A stretch of 64,000 bases of DNA from Rhodocyclaceae bacterium UBA2271. Its GTDB lineage: Bacteria > Pseudomonadota > Gammaproteobacteria > Burkholderiales > Rhodocyclaceae. Under the pieces are notes generated by a model. The model was not told where the DNA came from. It saw only the letters and a program-made list of their open reading frames with translations, and ran no database searches. Made by a program: the position numbers and the translations under genes. This document shows positions 11,151 to 19,935 of the stretch, piece after piece. The first letter of the stretch is position 1; each line of letters starts with the position of its first letter. The stretch spans positions 89,666 through 153,665 of the forward strand of contig DDXB01000066.1 of the NCBI GenBank assembly GCA_002347405.1, written 5' to 3'.

Positions 11151-12155
11151 ATGCACGCCCTGGTCTATACCCAACCGAATGAGGTCTGCCTGCAGGACAG
11201 GCCTTACCCGGAAATTGCCGACGGCGAAGTCATCATCAAGATTGAAGCCGCCGGCATTTGTGGCAGTGACATGCATGCCTATCATGGCCATGACCCAAGA
11301 CGGAAACCCGGCCTGGTGCTGGGCCACGAGTTTGCCGGCTCGATAGTTAAAAGTCTCGATGCCTCGCTGGCTGAAGGCGACCGTGTCACGGGCAATCCGT
11401 CAATCGTCTGCGGCACGTGCGATAACTGTGTCCAGGGTCGCAGTCATTTGTGCACCCAGCGCGGCATGGTCGGCATGACCCGACCGGGTGCGTTTGCCGA
11501 GTTCATGAGCATTCCGGCGGCGTCCTTGATCAAGCTGCCCGCCGATCTTGCGAGTGATGCCGCAGCACTTACCGAGCCTGCAGCAACGGCACTCCACGCC
11601 ATCAATCTGGCTCAGCGGGTCATGCACCGGCCGCTTCAGGAAGGACGTGTTTTGCTGATCGGCGGTGGCGCCATCGGGATGCTGGGCGCCTTGCTGCTGA
11701 AGCACTATGGGGTTGATCAACTGGCTGTGGTCGAGCTGAATGCCATGCGCCGGCAGTCGATTGCTGATCATGTCGGATGCGAGGTGATCGATACCACGCG
11801 GCAAACGCTGGCCGAGTCTTCATACGATCTGGTGCTCGATTGCGTGGGGGCCGCGGCTACCCGCAAAGTGGCTTTCTCAGCCGTCAAGGCGGGTGGTGTG
11901 ATCCTGCATGTTGGTTTGCAGGACTGGGCGAGCGAGATCGACATGAGAAAACTCACCCTGGGCGAAATCACCCTGATGGGCACCTTCACCTACACCCTGG
12001 CGGATCTGCGGGCTACGGTAAAGGCACTGCATCGTGGCGTATTTGGCGATCTGGCCTGGGTGGAAAAACGCAGCCTCGCCGATGGCCCGGCCGCCTTCAG
12101 CGATCTGCATCAGGGCAAGACCGCCGCCGCCAAGGTGCTGCTTAAACCGGAATAA
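11151..12155 (+). CDS. Zinc-dependent alcohol dehydrogenase (MDR), HpsP-like
   Basis: 334-residue medium-chain dehydrogenase. Catalytic zinc: AGICGSDMHAYHG (Cys near 38) and GHEFAG (His-Glu near 63). Structural zinc: CGTCDNCVQGRSHLC (four Cys, about 87-101). The Rossmann motif is LLIGGGAIGMLGALLL near 168. It follows the SDR gene by 10 bp in the hps operon and most likely provides the second, opposite-enantiomer 2-dehydrogenase for dihydroxypropanesulfonate. The reaction is inferred from cluster composition. Confidence 0.8.
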   Translation: MHALVYTQPNEVCLQDRPYPEIADGEVIIKIEAAGICGSDMHAYHGHDPRRKPGLVLGHEFAGSIVKSLDASLAEGDRVTGNPSIVCGTCDNCVQGRSHLCTQRGMVGMTRPGAFAEFMSIPAASLIKLPADLASDAAALTEPAATALHAINLAQRVMHRPLQEGRVLLIGGGAIGMLGALLLKHYGVDQLAVVELNAMRRQSIADHVGCEVIDTTRQTLAESSYDLVLDCVGAAATRKVAFSAVKAGGVILHVGLQDWASEIDMRKLTLGEITLMGTFTYTLADLRATVKALHRGVFGDLAWVEKRSLADGPAAFSDLHQGKTAAAKVLLKPE

Positions 12156-12246
12156 ATCGCTTCAAAGTTGATCTGTATCTGTTTGGATTGCCGGTAGGGA
12201 TATTCCGCACCGGGTACTTAACCGCAGTGAAATGAGGAGATACATC

Positions 12247-13248
12247 ATGAAGACATTCAAGTTGGCAGTTACCGCGCTGGTTGTTGCGTTTGGGATGGGC
12301 CAGGTTTCCGCTGCAGATTACAAAGCCATGACCATCCGTGCCGCTACGTCAAACCCCGATGGCAGTTTGCATACCACTGCCATCAACAAATTCAAGGAAG
12401 TTATCGAAGCCGAGTCGGGCGGCAAGATCAAGGTCCAGACTTTCTATGGTGGCTCCATGGGCGATGAACAAGCGAACGTTCGCCAGTTGCGCAGCCAGGA
12501 AATTCACCTGGCTGTCCTGGCAGTTGGCAACCTGACGCCATTCGCCGCCCAGGCAAACATTTTTTACATGCCCTACATGTTCCCGGAAATCGGGGCTGCC
12601 TACAAACTGCTCGGCAATGAAGCCTTCACCGGCAAGGTTGGCGACAAAATTGCCGCACAAAGCGGCACGCGCCCCCTGTCCTGGCTGATTGGTGGCTACC
12701 GGCACCTGACCAACTCGAAGCGGCCCATCACCAAAATAGATGATCTCAAGGGGCTGAAAATTCGCGTACCGCCAGTCGCCGTGCAACTGGAATCTTTCAA
12801 GGCCTGGGGTGCCGAGGCGCACCCGCTGGCTTGGTCGGAAACCTTCAACGCCCTGCAACAAGGGGTCATCGACGGCCAGGAAAACCCCCACACCGTCAAT
12901 CGTGACCAGAAATTCTGGGAAGTCCAGAAGCACATTACCGAATTGTCCTACATGTTGTGGGTTGGCCCGATGCTGGTAAGCGACGCCTGGTACAAGGGGC
13001 TGGATGCCAACACCAAGGCGCTTGTCAACAAAGCCGCGAAAGAAGCGGCGGCATTTGAATGGAAGTGGGCTGCCGAACAGGACAGCGTGGCCAAGAAACA
13101 ATGCCTCGACAAAGGCATGACGCTGAGCGTTCTCACCGATGGTCCGGTGTGGCAGGAAAAAGCCCGGACCGTCTGGCCCAAGTTTTATGAGCAGGTTGGC
13201 GGCAAGGCCATGCTTGATGAAGCGGAAGCCATCATGGCGAAGAAATAA
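12247..13248 (+). CDS. TRAP transporter substrate-binding protein (DctP family)
   Basis: 333-residue periplasmic binding protein with a clear Sec signal (MKTFKLAVTALVVAFGMGQVSA, cleaved before ADYKAM). Family marks include SNPDGSLHTTAINKFKEVIE, FYGGSMGDEQANVRQLRSQE, and LKGLKIRVPPVAVQLESFKAWGA with the Arg that typically binds a substrate carboxylate or other anion. ATG 12247 is chosen over ATG 12232 because GAGGAG (12235-12240) lies at proper distance. With the two membrane genes that follow it forms a sulfonate-uptake TRAP system, presumably for dihydroxypropanesulfonate or sulfolactate. Confidence 0.88.
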   Translation: MKTFKLAVTALVVAFGMGQVSAADYKAMTIRAATSNPDGSLHTTAINKFKEVIEAESGGKIKVQTFYGGSMGDEQANVRQLRSQEIHLAVLAVGNLTPFAAQANIFYMPYMFPEIGAAYKLLGNEAFTGKVGDKIAAQSGTRPLSWLIGGYRHLTNSKRPITKIDDLKGLKIRVPPVAVQLESFKAWGAEAHPLAWSETFNALQQGVIDGQENPHTVNRDQKFWEVQKHITELSYMLWVGPMLVSDAWYKGLDANTKALVNKAAKEAAAFEWKWAAEQDSVAKKQCLDKGMTLSVLTDGPVWQEKARTVWPKFYEQVGGKAMLDEAEAIMAKK

Positions 13249-13285
13249 TATTGCACCAAGTTAACACTGATAAATCCGTCGCACT

Positions 13286-13336
13286 GGCGCAAGCCGGAAA
13301 CCAGGAATAGCAATAACCTGGTTTTCGGCTTGCGCC
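13286..13336 (+). terminator. Long intercistronic stem-loop between the TRAP binding protein and DctQ genes
   Basis: Left arm 13286-13305 and right arm 13317-13336 pair over 20 bp with a single G-U pair, around an 11-nt loop. No T-run follows, so it is more likely a processing or stability element that raises expression of the binding protein over the membrane subunits than a full terminator. Confidence 0.8.
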
Positions 13337-13377
13337 GGAATTACTCAGCGTTTCCAAATCCAATAAGGAGGGCGACC

Positions 13378-13902
13378 ATGGACAAACCATCACTGGCCCG
13401 CAAGCTGTATGACCATTTTGAGGAAGTGTTCAGCGTGGTCTGTATTGGCACCATGGTTGTCTGCCTTTTTTTGCAGGTTGGCATGCGCTGGACAACCGGC
13501 GCCGGCATTCCCTGGAGCGAGGAGCTGAGCAGGTTTGCTTTTCTCTGGGCGGTGTTCTCGGCAGCGCCGGTATTGGCCAAGCATGGTGGGCATGTCAGGA
13601 TTACCGCCCAGTTTTTGCTAATGCCTCCGAAGTATCGGCTGGGCTTCAGGTTCTTTGCCGACATCTTATGGATTGCTTCCAATTTCCTGATTGCCTGGTG
13701 GTGCTGGGAGGTTGTCCGGAGCGGCCTGGAGTATCCGGAACTTTCCCCGACCCTGAATATCGTCAGGGGATACGTCGAATTGATCATTCCCATCAGTTTT
13801 CTGCTGATGAACTGGCGGATCGCTGAAGGTTACATCATCCGCTGGCGACAAGGCACCTTGCTCGACCTGGTGCTTGAGCAGTCTGAAAAGGTGGAGGCTT
13901 GA
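13378..13902 (+). CDS. TRAP transporter small membrane subunit (DctQ family)
   Basis: 174-residue four-helix membrane protein. The hallmark is GIPWSEELSRFAFLWAVF near residue 43, with the conserved W-x-E-E-x-x-R. It starts at ATG 13378 after a strong AAGGAGG; the open frame upstream of that runs through the stem-loop and is not coding. The stop is directly followed by the large subunit's ATG at 13904. Confidence 0.88.
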   Translation: MDKPSLARKLYDHFEEVFSVVCIGTMVVCLFLQVGMRWTTGAGIPWSEELSRFAFLWAVFSAAPVLAKHGGHVRITAQFLLMPPKYRLGFRFFADILWIASNFLIAWWCWEVVRSGLEYPELSPTLNIVRGYVELIIPISFLLMNWRIAEGYIIRWRQGTLLDLVLEQSEKVEA

Positions 13903-13903
13903 G

Positions 13904-15208
13904 ATGGAAATTTCAACTTTGACCATTGTGCTGGTCAGCTTGACGGCCCTGTTCCTGCTGGGCATGCCGATTTTCATGGCCCTGGCAATTTCTTCGGCCG
14001 CCGCCCTGGTTTTTGGCGGTTATTTGCCAATGTCCGTCATCCACAATTCCATCTTTGATGGCCTGAATATCTTTCCGTTGCTGGCTATTCCCTGCTTCGT
14101 CATTGCCGGCTCGATCATGGAGTACGGCAATATCACGAATCAGATCATCGATGTTGTCAAGCAGATCGTCGGCCGCATGTATGGCGGCCTGGGCATCACC
14201 ACCATCCTGGCTTGCACTTTCTTTGCCGCGATCTCCGGTTCCGGACCCGGCACCGTGGCAGCGGTTGGTGCCCTCATGGTGCCGGCCATGATTCGCTGCG
14301 GCTATAGCAAGGAATACGCCGGGGCGGTTTCTTCCTCCGGAGGCACCATCGGCATCCTGATTCCGCCAAGCAACCCCATGATCATTTATGCGATCCTGGC
14401 CAACGTGTCCGTCACCGGGATGTTCACAGCGGGATTTATCCCTGGATTTATCGTCGCTTTTGTCATGTCGTTCACCGCCTGGTTGATTGCGCGCAAGCAT
14501 GGTTTCCGTGGCGACGAATCGATGCCCCCTTTCAAGCTGAAGGACTTCCTGCTTAGTTGCCGCAAAAGCATTTTTTCCCTGATGACCCCGGTGGTTATTT
14601 TGGGGTCCATCTACTCCGGACTCGCCACGACGGTTGAAGCCTCGGTGCTGGCGATCGTCTATGCGTTGTTTGTCGCTGTTGTCGTCAACCGCGCCATTAA
14701 ACCCATCCACTTGTACAAGGCCTTGCTGGACGGTGCCATGATGTGCGGAGCGATATTGATCATCGTCGGCACCTCGACCTTGTTCGGCAAGATCATGACC
14801 TACGAGGAGGCGCCGCAGCGTTTGGCTGCGGCTGTGCTGAGTATTTCCCAAGACCCCACGACAATCCTGTTGTTGATAGTCGGCGTGCTCGTCATCTTGG
14901 GCATGTTCATGGAAACGCTCTCCACCATCATCATTCTGGTGCCGGTGTTGATCCCCATGCTCAACCTGGTGGGCATCGACCTGATCCACTTTGGCATCAT
15001 TCTGGTGCTCACCAACGAAATGGCTTTGCTGACACCACCGCTTGGCATCAATTTGTTTGTCTCATCGCGAATATCCAAGGTGCCCGTCGAGCGTCTCAGC
15101 ATCAGCGTACTGCCCTATCTCGCTGCACTGTCCATGGTAATCCTGCTGGTTATTTATTTCCCTAAGATTGCCACCGGATTGCCTTATGCCCTGGGCTATG
15201 GTCAGTGA
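13904..15208 (+). CDS. TRAP transporter large permease subunit (DctM family)
   Basis: 434-residue membrane protein with about 12 hydrophobic segments and the DctM landmarks: FLLGMPIFMALAISSAAAL at the start, AISGSGPGTVAAVGALMVPAM near residue 115, GTIGILIPPSNPMIIYA near 150, and LTPPLGINLFVSSRI near the end. It is the last gene of the sulfonate-catabolic operon. No strong T-run terminator is seen after it; the long repeat copy at 15332 follows. Confidence 0.9.
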   Translation: MEISTLTIVLVSLTALFLLGMPIFMALAISSAAALVFGGYLPMSVIHNSIFDGLNIFPLLAIPCFVIAGSIMEYGNITNQIIDVVKQIVGRMYGGLGITTILACTFFAAISGSGPGTVAAVGALMVPAMIRCGYSKEYAGAVSSSGGTIGILIPPSNPMIIYAILANVSVTGMFTAGFIPGFIVAFVMSFTAWLIARKHGFRGDESMPPFKLKDFLLSCRKSIFSLMTPVVILGSIYSGLATTVEASVLAIVYALFVAVVVNRAIKPIHLYKALLDGAMMCGAILIIVGTSTLFGKIMTYEEAPQRLAAAVLSISQDPTTILLLIVGVLVILGMFMETLSTIIILVPVLIPMLNLVGIDLIHFGIILVLTNEMALLTPPLGINLFVSSRISKVPVERLSISVLPYLAALSMVILLVIYFPKIATGLPYALGYGQ

Positions 15209-15331
15209 GTGGTTGCCAGAGAAGCGCACCCGATTGGGTCGAGTAAAAACCGGTTCAATCATGGGCCAGCCTTCCCTGAGCGGTATTGCGCCGGTTAGGG
15301 AACGGGCAGGCACCGGAGCCGCGGCGGGCAC

Positions 15332-15392
15332 GCCGTCCCGCAGCAGGGAGGCCGTCAGGCCGGAAGCGGCCCGAAGAGGCTGCGCCGACTTT
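15332..15392 (+). repeat. Dispersed repeat, long form C, right copy flanking the sulfonate cluster
   Basis: Identical over 61 bp to 5438-5498 and in the same orientation. It ends one base before the stop codon of the minus-strand VOC gene. The 120 bp between dctM and this copy hold no recognisable gene. Confidence 0.85.
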
Positions 15393-15857
15393 CTACTTGC
15401 CCAGCGCCGCGATGACTTCCGCCGGCGCCTGCACCAGTTCGATCAGCACGCCTTCGCCGCCGATGGGAAACTCGTCGCTCGCCTTGGGGTGCAGGAAGCA
15501 GATGTCGTAACCGGCCGCGCCCTGGCGGATGCCGCCGGGCGCGAAGCGCACGCCCTGCGCGGTGAGCCACTCGACCGCCTTGGGCAGGTCGTCGATCCAC
15601 AAGCCGACGTGGTTGAGCGGGGTGGCATGCACTGCGGGTTTTTTGTCCGGGTCGAGCGGCTGCATCAGGTCAACTTCGACCTTGAAGGCCCCCTTGCCCA
15701 TTGCGCAGATGTCTTCGTCGACGTTCTCACGCTCGGACACGAAATTGCCAGTCACTTCCAGACCCAGCTTGTCGACCCATAGCGTCCGCAGCTTTTCCTT
15801 GGACAGGCCGCCGATGGCGATCTGCTGGATGCCCAGTACCTTGAATGGCCGGCTCAT
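15393..15857 (-). CDS. VOC-superfamily (glyoxalase/epimerase-like) protein
   Basis: 154-residue vicinal-oxygen-chelate fold with two beta-alpha-beta-beta-beta modules: [20 protein letters not shown] at the start, and [18 protein letters not shown] near residue 93 ending in [10 protein letters not shown]. Metal-ligand positions seen are His in LNHVG and Glu in LIELVQ; the first His of lactoylglutathione lyases and methylmalonyl-CoA epimerases is replaced by Gln (IQQIAI). A dioxygenase or epimerase activity cannot be assigned. Its start overlaps the lgt stop by 4 bp, so it is cotranslated with lgt. Its stop abuts a dispersed repeat. Confidence 0.75.
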   Translation of the reverse strand: MSRPFKVLGIQQIAIGGLSKEKLRTLWVDKLGLEVTGNFVSERENVDEDICAMGKGAFKVEVDLMQPLDPDKKPAVHATPLNHVGLWIDDLPKAVEWLTAQGVRFAPGGIRQGAAGYDICFLHPKASDEFPIGGEGVLIELVQAPAEVIAALGK

Positions 15858-16639
15858 GATGGCTTTCTCCAGCGCACGAATAAATAAATGCCGACGACGA
15901 TCATCGGCAGCGACAGCCACTGCCCCATGCTGACCAGATAGGATTGGCCGAACACGCCGATATCGGGCTCGCGGAAATATTCGCCGATCCAGCGCGCACT
16001 GCCATAGCCGATGAGGAACAGCGCCGATACCGTGCCGCGCGCCCGTTGCTTGCCCGAATACCACCACAGCAGCAGGAACAGCAGCAGGCCTTCGCCGAGC
16101 GCCTGATACAGCTGTGAGGGATGGCGCGGCAATGCGTCGACAAAGGGGAAGACCATTGCCCACGGCAGTTCGGGGGAAGCCAATCGCCCCCACAGTTCGC
16201 CATTGATGAAGTTGCCGATGCGGCCCGCGCCGAGGCCCAGTGGCACCAGCGGCGCGATGAAGTCGGTGATCTGCCAGAAGGACAGGCCGCGTTTCCTGGC
16301 GAACAGCGCCATCGCCGCCAGCACGCCGAGGAAGCCGCCGTGAAAGCTCATGCCGCCTTTCCAGACGGCAAAAATTTCCAGCGGATGGGCAAGGTAGTAG
16401 GCCGGTTCGTAAAACAGCACCTGACCCAGCCGCCCGCCGACGATGACGCCGAGCACGCCATAAAACAGCAGGTCGTCGAGCGCCGCGGGCTTGAGGCCAT
16501 GCCAGGGTTGCGTCGCCGCCCGGCGGCGGCCGAGCAGCAGAAAGGCGACGAAGCCGGCCAGATACATCAGGCCATACCAGCGCACGGCCAAGGGGCCGAG
16601 GCTCAGGGCAATCGGGTCGAACTGGGGATGGATCAGCAT
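15854..16639 (-). CDS. lgt: Prolipoprotein diacylglyceryl transferase
   Basis: 261-residue inner-membrane enzyme that transfers diacylglycerol from phosphatidylglycerol to the lipobox Cys of prolipoproteins. Conserved stretches: [20 protein letters not shown] at the N-terminus, [33 protein letters not shown] (His-Gly-Gly motif near 103), [17 protein letters not shown] (Lgt signature with the essential Arg near 141) and [13 protein letters not shown]. Seven hydrophobic helices can be picked out. Essential housekeeping gene; call secure. Confidence 0.97.
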   Translation of the reverse strand: MLIHPQFDPIALSLGPLAVRWYGLMYLAGFVAFLLLGRRRAATQPWHGLKPAALDDLLFYGVLGVIVGGRLGQVLFYEPAYYLAHPLEIFAVWKGGMSFHGGFLGVLAAMALFARKRGLSFWQITDFIAPLVPLGLGAGRIGNFINGELWGRLASPELPWAMVFPFVDALPRHPSQLYQALGEGLLLFLLLWWYSGKQRARGTVSALFLIGYGSARWIGEYFREPDIGVFGQSYLVSMGQWLSLPMIVVGIYLFVRWRKPS

Positions 16640-16698
16640 GATGGGCTGGTGCGTGGAGTCAATGGCAAACAGGACAGCCGAATTCTAACCGGCCCCGT

Positions 16699-16748
16699 AA
16701 AGTCGGCGTGACTGCAGGGTATCCCCTTTTCGGGACTGGCGGGACGGC
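16699..16748 (-). repeat. Dispersed repeat, form B, in the lgt-ilvD divergent gap
   Basis: Reads on the minus strand GCCGTCCCGCCAGTCCC, then a variable middle, then GTCACGCCGACTTT. It closely matches 40323-40372 and 34314-34360. TAGAAT at 16761-16766 just right of it could be the ilvD -10. Confidence 0.75.
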
Positions 16749-16814
16749 GATGCCGCGGGATAGAATTGCCGTTCCGTTTTGGCACCCGCATATCACCCCC
16801 GCAGGAGAATTCCC

Positions 16815-18674
16815 ATGCCCGCCTACCGTTCCCGCACCTCCACCCACGGCCGCAACATGGCCGGCGCGCGCGCCCTGTGGCGCGCCACCGGCATGCAGGA
16901 CGGCGACTTCGGCAAGCCGATCATCGCCGTGGTCAATTCCTTCACCCAGTTCGTGCCGGGCCACGTCCATCTGAAGGACATGGGGCAGTTGGTGGCGCGC
17001 GAGATCGAGGCGGCCGGTGGCGTGGCCAAGGAATTCAACACCATCGCCGTCGACGACGGCATCGCCATGGGCCACGGCGGCATGCTCTATTCGCTGCCGT
17101 CGCGTGAACTGATCGCCGATTCGGTCGAGTACATGGTCAATGCCCATTGCGCCGACGCCATGGTGTGCATTTCCAACTGCGACAAGATCACGCCGGGCAT
17201 GCTGATGGCCAGCCTGCGCCTCAACATCCCGACCGTGTTCGTCTCCGGCGGGCCGATGGAAGCCGGCAAGGTGAAGTGGGGCGGCAAGATCATTCCCATC
17301 GATCTGGTCGATGCCATGGTCAAGGGCGCCGACAGCACGGTGACGGACAAGGAATCGGATTCCTACGAGCGCTCCGCCTGCCCGACCTGCGGTTCCTGCT
17401 CCGGCATGTTTACCGCCAATTCGATGAACTGCCTGACCGAGGCGCTGGGCCTGTCGCTGCCCGGCAACGGCTCGGTGCTCGCCACCCACGCCGATCGCCG
17501 GATGCTGTTCCTCAAGGCCGGCCGGCTGATCGTCGAATTGTGCAAGCGCTATTACGGGCAGGACGACGCCTCGGTCCTGCCGCGTGGCATCGCCAGCTTC
17601 GCGGCCTTCGAGAATGCGGTGAGCCTCGACGTCGCCATGGGCGGCTCGACCAACACGGTATTGCACCTGCTGGCCGCGGCGCATGAGGCGCAGGTCGATT
17701 TCACCATGAAGGACATCGATCGCATTTCGCGCCGCGTGCCCTGCCTGTCGAAAGTGGCGCCGGCCAAGTCGGACGTCCATATGGAAGACGTGCATCGCGC
17801 CGGCGGCATCATGGCCATCCTCGGCGAACTGGATCGCGCCGGGCTGCTGAATCGCGACTGCCCCACGGTGCTCTACCCGACCCTGGGCGAGGCGCTGGAC
17901 TGCTGCGACGTCAAACGCAACAGCAACAAGAAAGTGCATGACTTCTACCGCGCGGCGCCCGGCGGCGTGCCGAGCCAGACCGCGTTCTCGCAGTCGCGCC
18001 GCTACCCGACGCTCGACCTCGACCGCGCGGGCGGCGTGATCCGCGACAAGGCGCACGCCTTCTCGCAGGATGGCGGTCTCGCCGTCTTGAGCGGCAACAT
18101 CGCGCGCAACGGCTGCATCGTCAAGACCGCGGGCGTCGATGACAGTATCCTGAAATTTTCCGGCCCGGCGCGCGTGTTCGAGAGCCAGGAAGACGCCGTC
18201 ACCGCCATCCTCGCCGACCAGGTCAAGCCGGGCGACGTGGTGGTGATCCGCTACGAAGGCCCCAAGGGCGGCCCCGGCATGCAAGAAATGCTCTACCCGA
18301 CCTCGTACCTCAAGACCAAGGGGCTGGGCAAGGCCTGCGCCCTGCTCACCGACGGCCGCTTTTCCGGCGGCACCTCGGGATTAAGCATTGGCCATGTCAG
18401 CCCCGAAGCGGCGATGGGCGGCGAGATCGGGCTGGTGGAAGAAGGCGACCTCATCGAAATCGACATTCCCAACCGCAGCATCAACCTCGCCGTGGAAAAG
18501 TCGGCGCTGGCGGCACGGCGCGCGGCGATGGAGGCGAAGGGCCCGGGCGAACGCGGGGCGTGGAAACCCGTGAATCGCCAGCGCGAGGTGTCGGCGGCGC
18601 TGCGCGCCTACGCCGCGATGACCACCAGCGCCGACACCGGCGCGGTGCGCGACGTGTCACAATTGCTGCGTTAA
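16815..18674 (+). CDS. ilvD: Dihydroxy-acid dehydratase
   Basis: 619-residue Fe-S dehydratase converting 2,3-dihydroxy-isovalerate and 2,3-dihydroxy-3-methylvalerate to their 2-oxo acids in valine and isoleucine synthesis. Length matches E. coli IlvD. Signatures: [12 protein letters not shown] near residue 123 (first cluster Cys), [20 protein letters not shown] near 189 (remaining Cys), [18 protein letters not shown] near 280, and [20 protein letters not shown] near the C-terminus. ATG 16815 has a GGAG site; the longer upstream frame is not IlvD-like. Confidence 0.96.
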   Translation: MPAYRSRTSTHGRNMAGARALWRATGMQDGDFGKPIIAVVNSFTQFVPGHVHLKDMGQLVAREIEAAGGVAKEFNTIAVDDGIAMGHGGMLYSLPSRELIADSVEYMVNAHCADAMVCISNCDKITPGMLMASLRLNIPTVFVSGGPMEAGKVKWGGKIIPIDLVDAMVKGADSTVTDKESDSYERSACPTCGSCSGMFTANSMNCLTEALGLSLPGNGSVLATHADRRMLFLKAGRLIVELCKRYYGQDDASVLPRGIASFAAFENAVSLDVAMGGSTNTVLHLLAAAHEAQVDFTMKDIDRISRRVPCLSKVAPAKSDVHMEDVHRAGGIMAILGELDRAGLLNRDCPTVLYPTLGEALDCCDVKRNSNKKVHDFYRAAPGGVPSQTAFSQSRRYPTLDLDRAGGVIRDKAHAFSQDGGLAVLSGNIARNGCIVKTAGVDDSILKFSGPARVFESQEDAVTAILADQVKPGDVVVIRYEGPKGGPGMQEMLYPTSYLKTKGLGKACALLTDGRFSGGTSGLSIGHVSPEAAMGGEIGLVEEGDLIEIDIPNRSINLAVEKSALAARRAAMEAKGPGERGAWKPVNRQREVSAALRAYAAMTTSADTGAVRDVSQLLR

Positions 18675-18708
18675 GAACACAGCCTGTCGCTTTAGCGACG
18701 CCCACACC

Positions 18709-19128
18709 ATGAGCGAATTTCACAACCTGAATGTCGGCCGCCTCTGGTCGGTGATGTCCTGGGAGCAGCTGACAGCCTTTTGGGAGCGCATTGATCCGGC
18801 CGCCGGCTGGTATGTGTATGCCGTTGGCGAACCCGTGCCGGCGGCGCCCGCGCAAACCGAACAGGTGAGCGCCTTCATTGCGCAGATTGACGCCCTGCTG
18901 CGCAAGGAACACCAGCACGACTATTGCGGCATCGTCTATGCCGATCAGCTTGACGCGCCGGGTTTCGTAAAAATCTTCGACCCGAACAACCTCGGCGTAT
19001 CCTGCGGGTTTTCCGACAATCCGCCCTTGCCGGGCTGGATTCTCTGCCGCGTGCCGCCAGACGATCTCAAGCCTGCCGTGCCGCTGCCGGAAGGGCGCAA
19101 GCGCTGGTGGCGGGCGCTGTTTGATTAA
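18709..19128 (+). CDS. Conserved protein of unknown function
   Basis: 139 residues, soluble, with no signal or membrane segment. It contains LWSVMSWEQLTAFWERIDPA near the start, HDYCGIVYADQLDAPGFVKI in the middle, and ends in RRWWRALFD-like basic/aromatic residues. Its start lies 34 bp after ilvD, past a small GTCGC-TTTA-GCGAC hairpin (18687-18700). It precedes the CheZ-like gene by about 20 bp and is probably cotranscribed with it. I do not recognise the family. Confidence 0.6.
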   Translation: MSEFHNLNVGRLWSVMSWEQLTAFWERIDPAAGWYVYAVGEPVPAAPAQTEQVSAFIAQIDALLRKEHQHDYCGIVYADQLDAPGFVKIFDPNNLGVSCGFSDNPPLPGWILCRVPPDDLKPAVPLPEGRKRWWRALFD

Positions 19129-19149
19129 GACACAAATCAAGGGGAAATC

Positions 19150-19722
19150 ATGAGCAAGGCAGCAGTCAGCAAGGCAAAGCCCGCAACCAAGACCGTTGCC
19201 GCAAAGCCCGTCAGAAAACCAGTGGCCAGGCCTAAGGCGTTGGCGACAAAAAGGACCGCTACAAAAAGAACGGTACAGGCCACCGGCCAGGTCTTGAGCG
19301 AACTGAAACAGCTGGCCAGGGAACTCAACCTGGCCGCCAAGGGTCTGGGCAAGCGCTCGGCAAGCTCCCACCCGAAAGAAGTATCGTCGATTCTGGTTAA
19401 CGTCGAGCGCATGACTGCCGAGGCGGCCACCAAATCCTTGATCGAGGCCGAGTCGGCCAAGCAACTGGTGAGCGAAGCACTCGCCTCGCTTGGCAAGGAC
19501 TGGAACCGCCGGGAACTCGATAATGCGCTCAAGGGCGTCGGCAACCACCTCACCAACATCATCGTCGCCCAGGAATTTCAGGACCTGGCGGGTCAGGCCC
19601 TGCGCAAGGCAGTGAAGGCGCTGGTCGGGGCGATCATCGTTGTCGAAGGTGGTGGTCCCACCGAAGACCAGCGCCTCTCGCAACGGGATGTCGATAACCT
19701 GCTCAAGGATTTGATGCCTTAG
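19150..19722 (+). CDS. CheZ-like protein with Lys/Ala-rich N-terminus
   Basis: 190 residues. The C-terminal half carries the CheZ catalytic signature IIVAQEFQDLAGQALRKAV near residue 137. The FQDLxGQ Asp and Gln correspond to the residues that dephosphorylate CheY-P. The protein ends LSQRDVDNLLKDLMP, resembling the CheY-tethering tail of CheZ (DQVDDLLDSLGF-like). The first 45 residues are histone-like (Lys, Ala, Pro, Thr) and replace the usual CheZ N-terminus. No other chemotaxis gene is near. Likely a stand-alone phosphatase for a CheY-type receiver; partner unknown. Confidence 0.65.
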   Translation: MSKAAVSKAKPATKTVAAKPVRKPVARPKALATKRTATKRTVQATGQVLSELKQLARELNLAAKGLGKRSASSHPKEVSSILVNVERMTAEAATKSLIEAESAKQLVSEALASLGKDWNRRELDNALKGVGNHLTNIIVAQEFQDLAGQALRKAVKALVGAIIVVEGGGPTEDQRLSQRDVDNLLKDLMP

Positions 19723-19883
19723 CAGGTTTGGGTTTCCTTCCCCCAGCCCCCTTCCAGGGAAGGAGTGAGGGTTGTTTTTCCCTACGGCCTCTGCTCTGCG
19801 GCTTAACGCCGGCTATGCTGGCCGCCTGCCGCCTTGCCTCACTGGCCAATGAGGGCGGCCCGGCTGCTGGCATGGAGCATTAA

Positions 19884-19911
19884 ATAGTAGACTAAATTGT
19901 TCGGGTATAAT
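19884..19911 (+). promoter_or_regulatory. IscR type 1-like site overlapping a TATAAT promoter
   Basis: 19884-19908 begins ATAGTAGACTAAATT and ends CGGGTAT; it fits the IscR type 1 consensus (ATASYYGACTRWWWYAGTCRRSTAT) at 22 of 25 positions by my count. The perfect -10 TATAAT (19906-19911) overlaps its right end, as at iscR promoters. The downstream gene starts at 19936. Confidence 0.6.
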
Positions 19912-19935
19912 GGGACTCTATTCCGGAGGCCTGAC

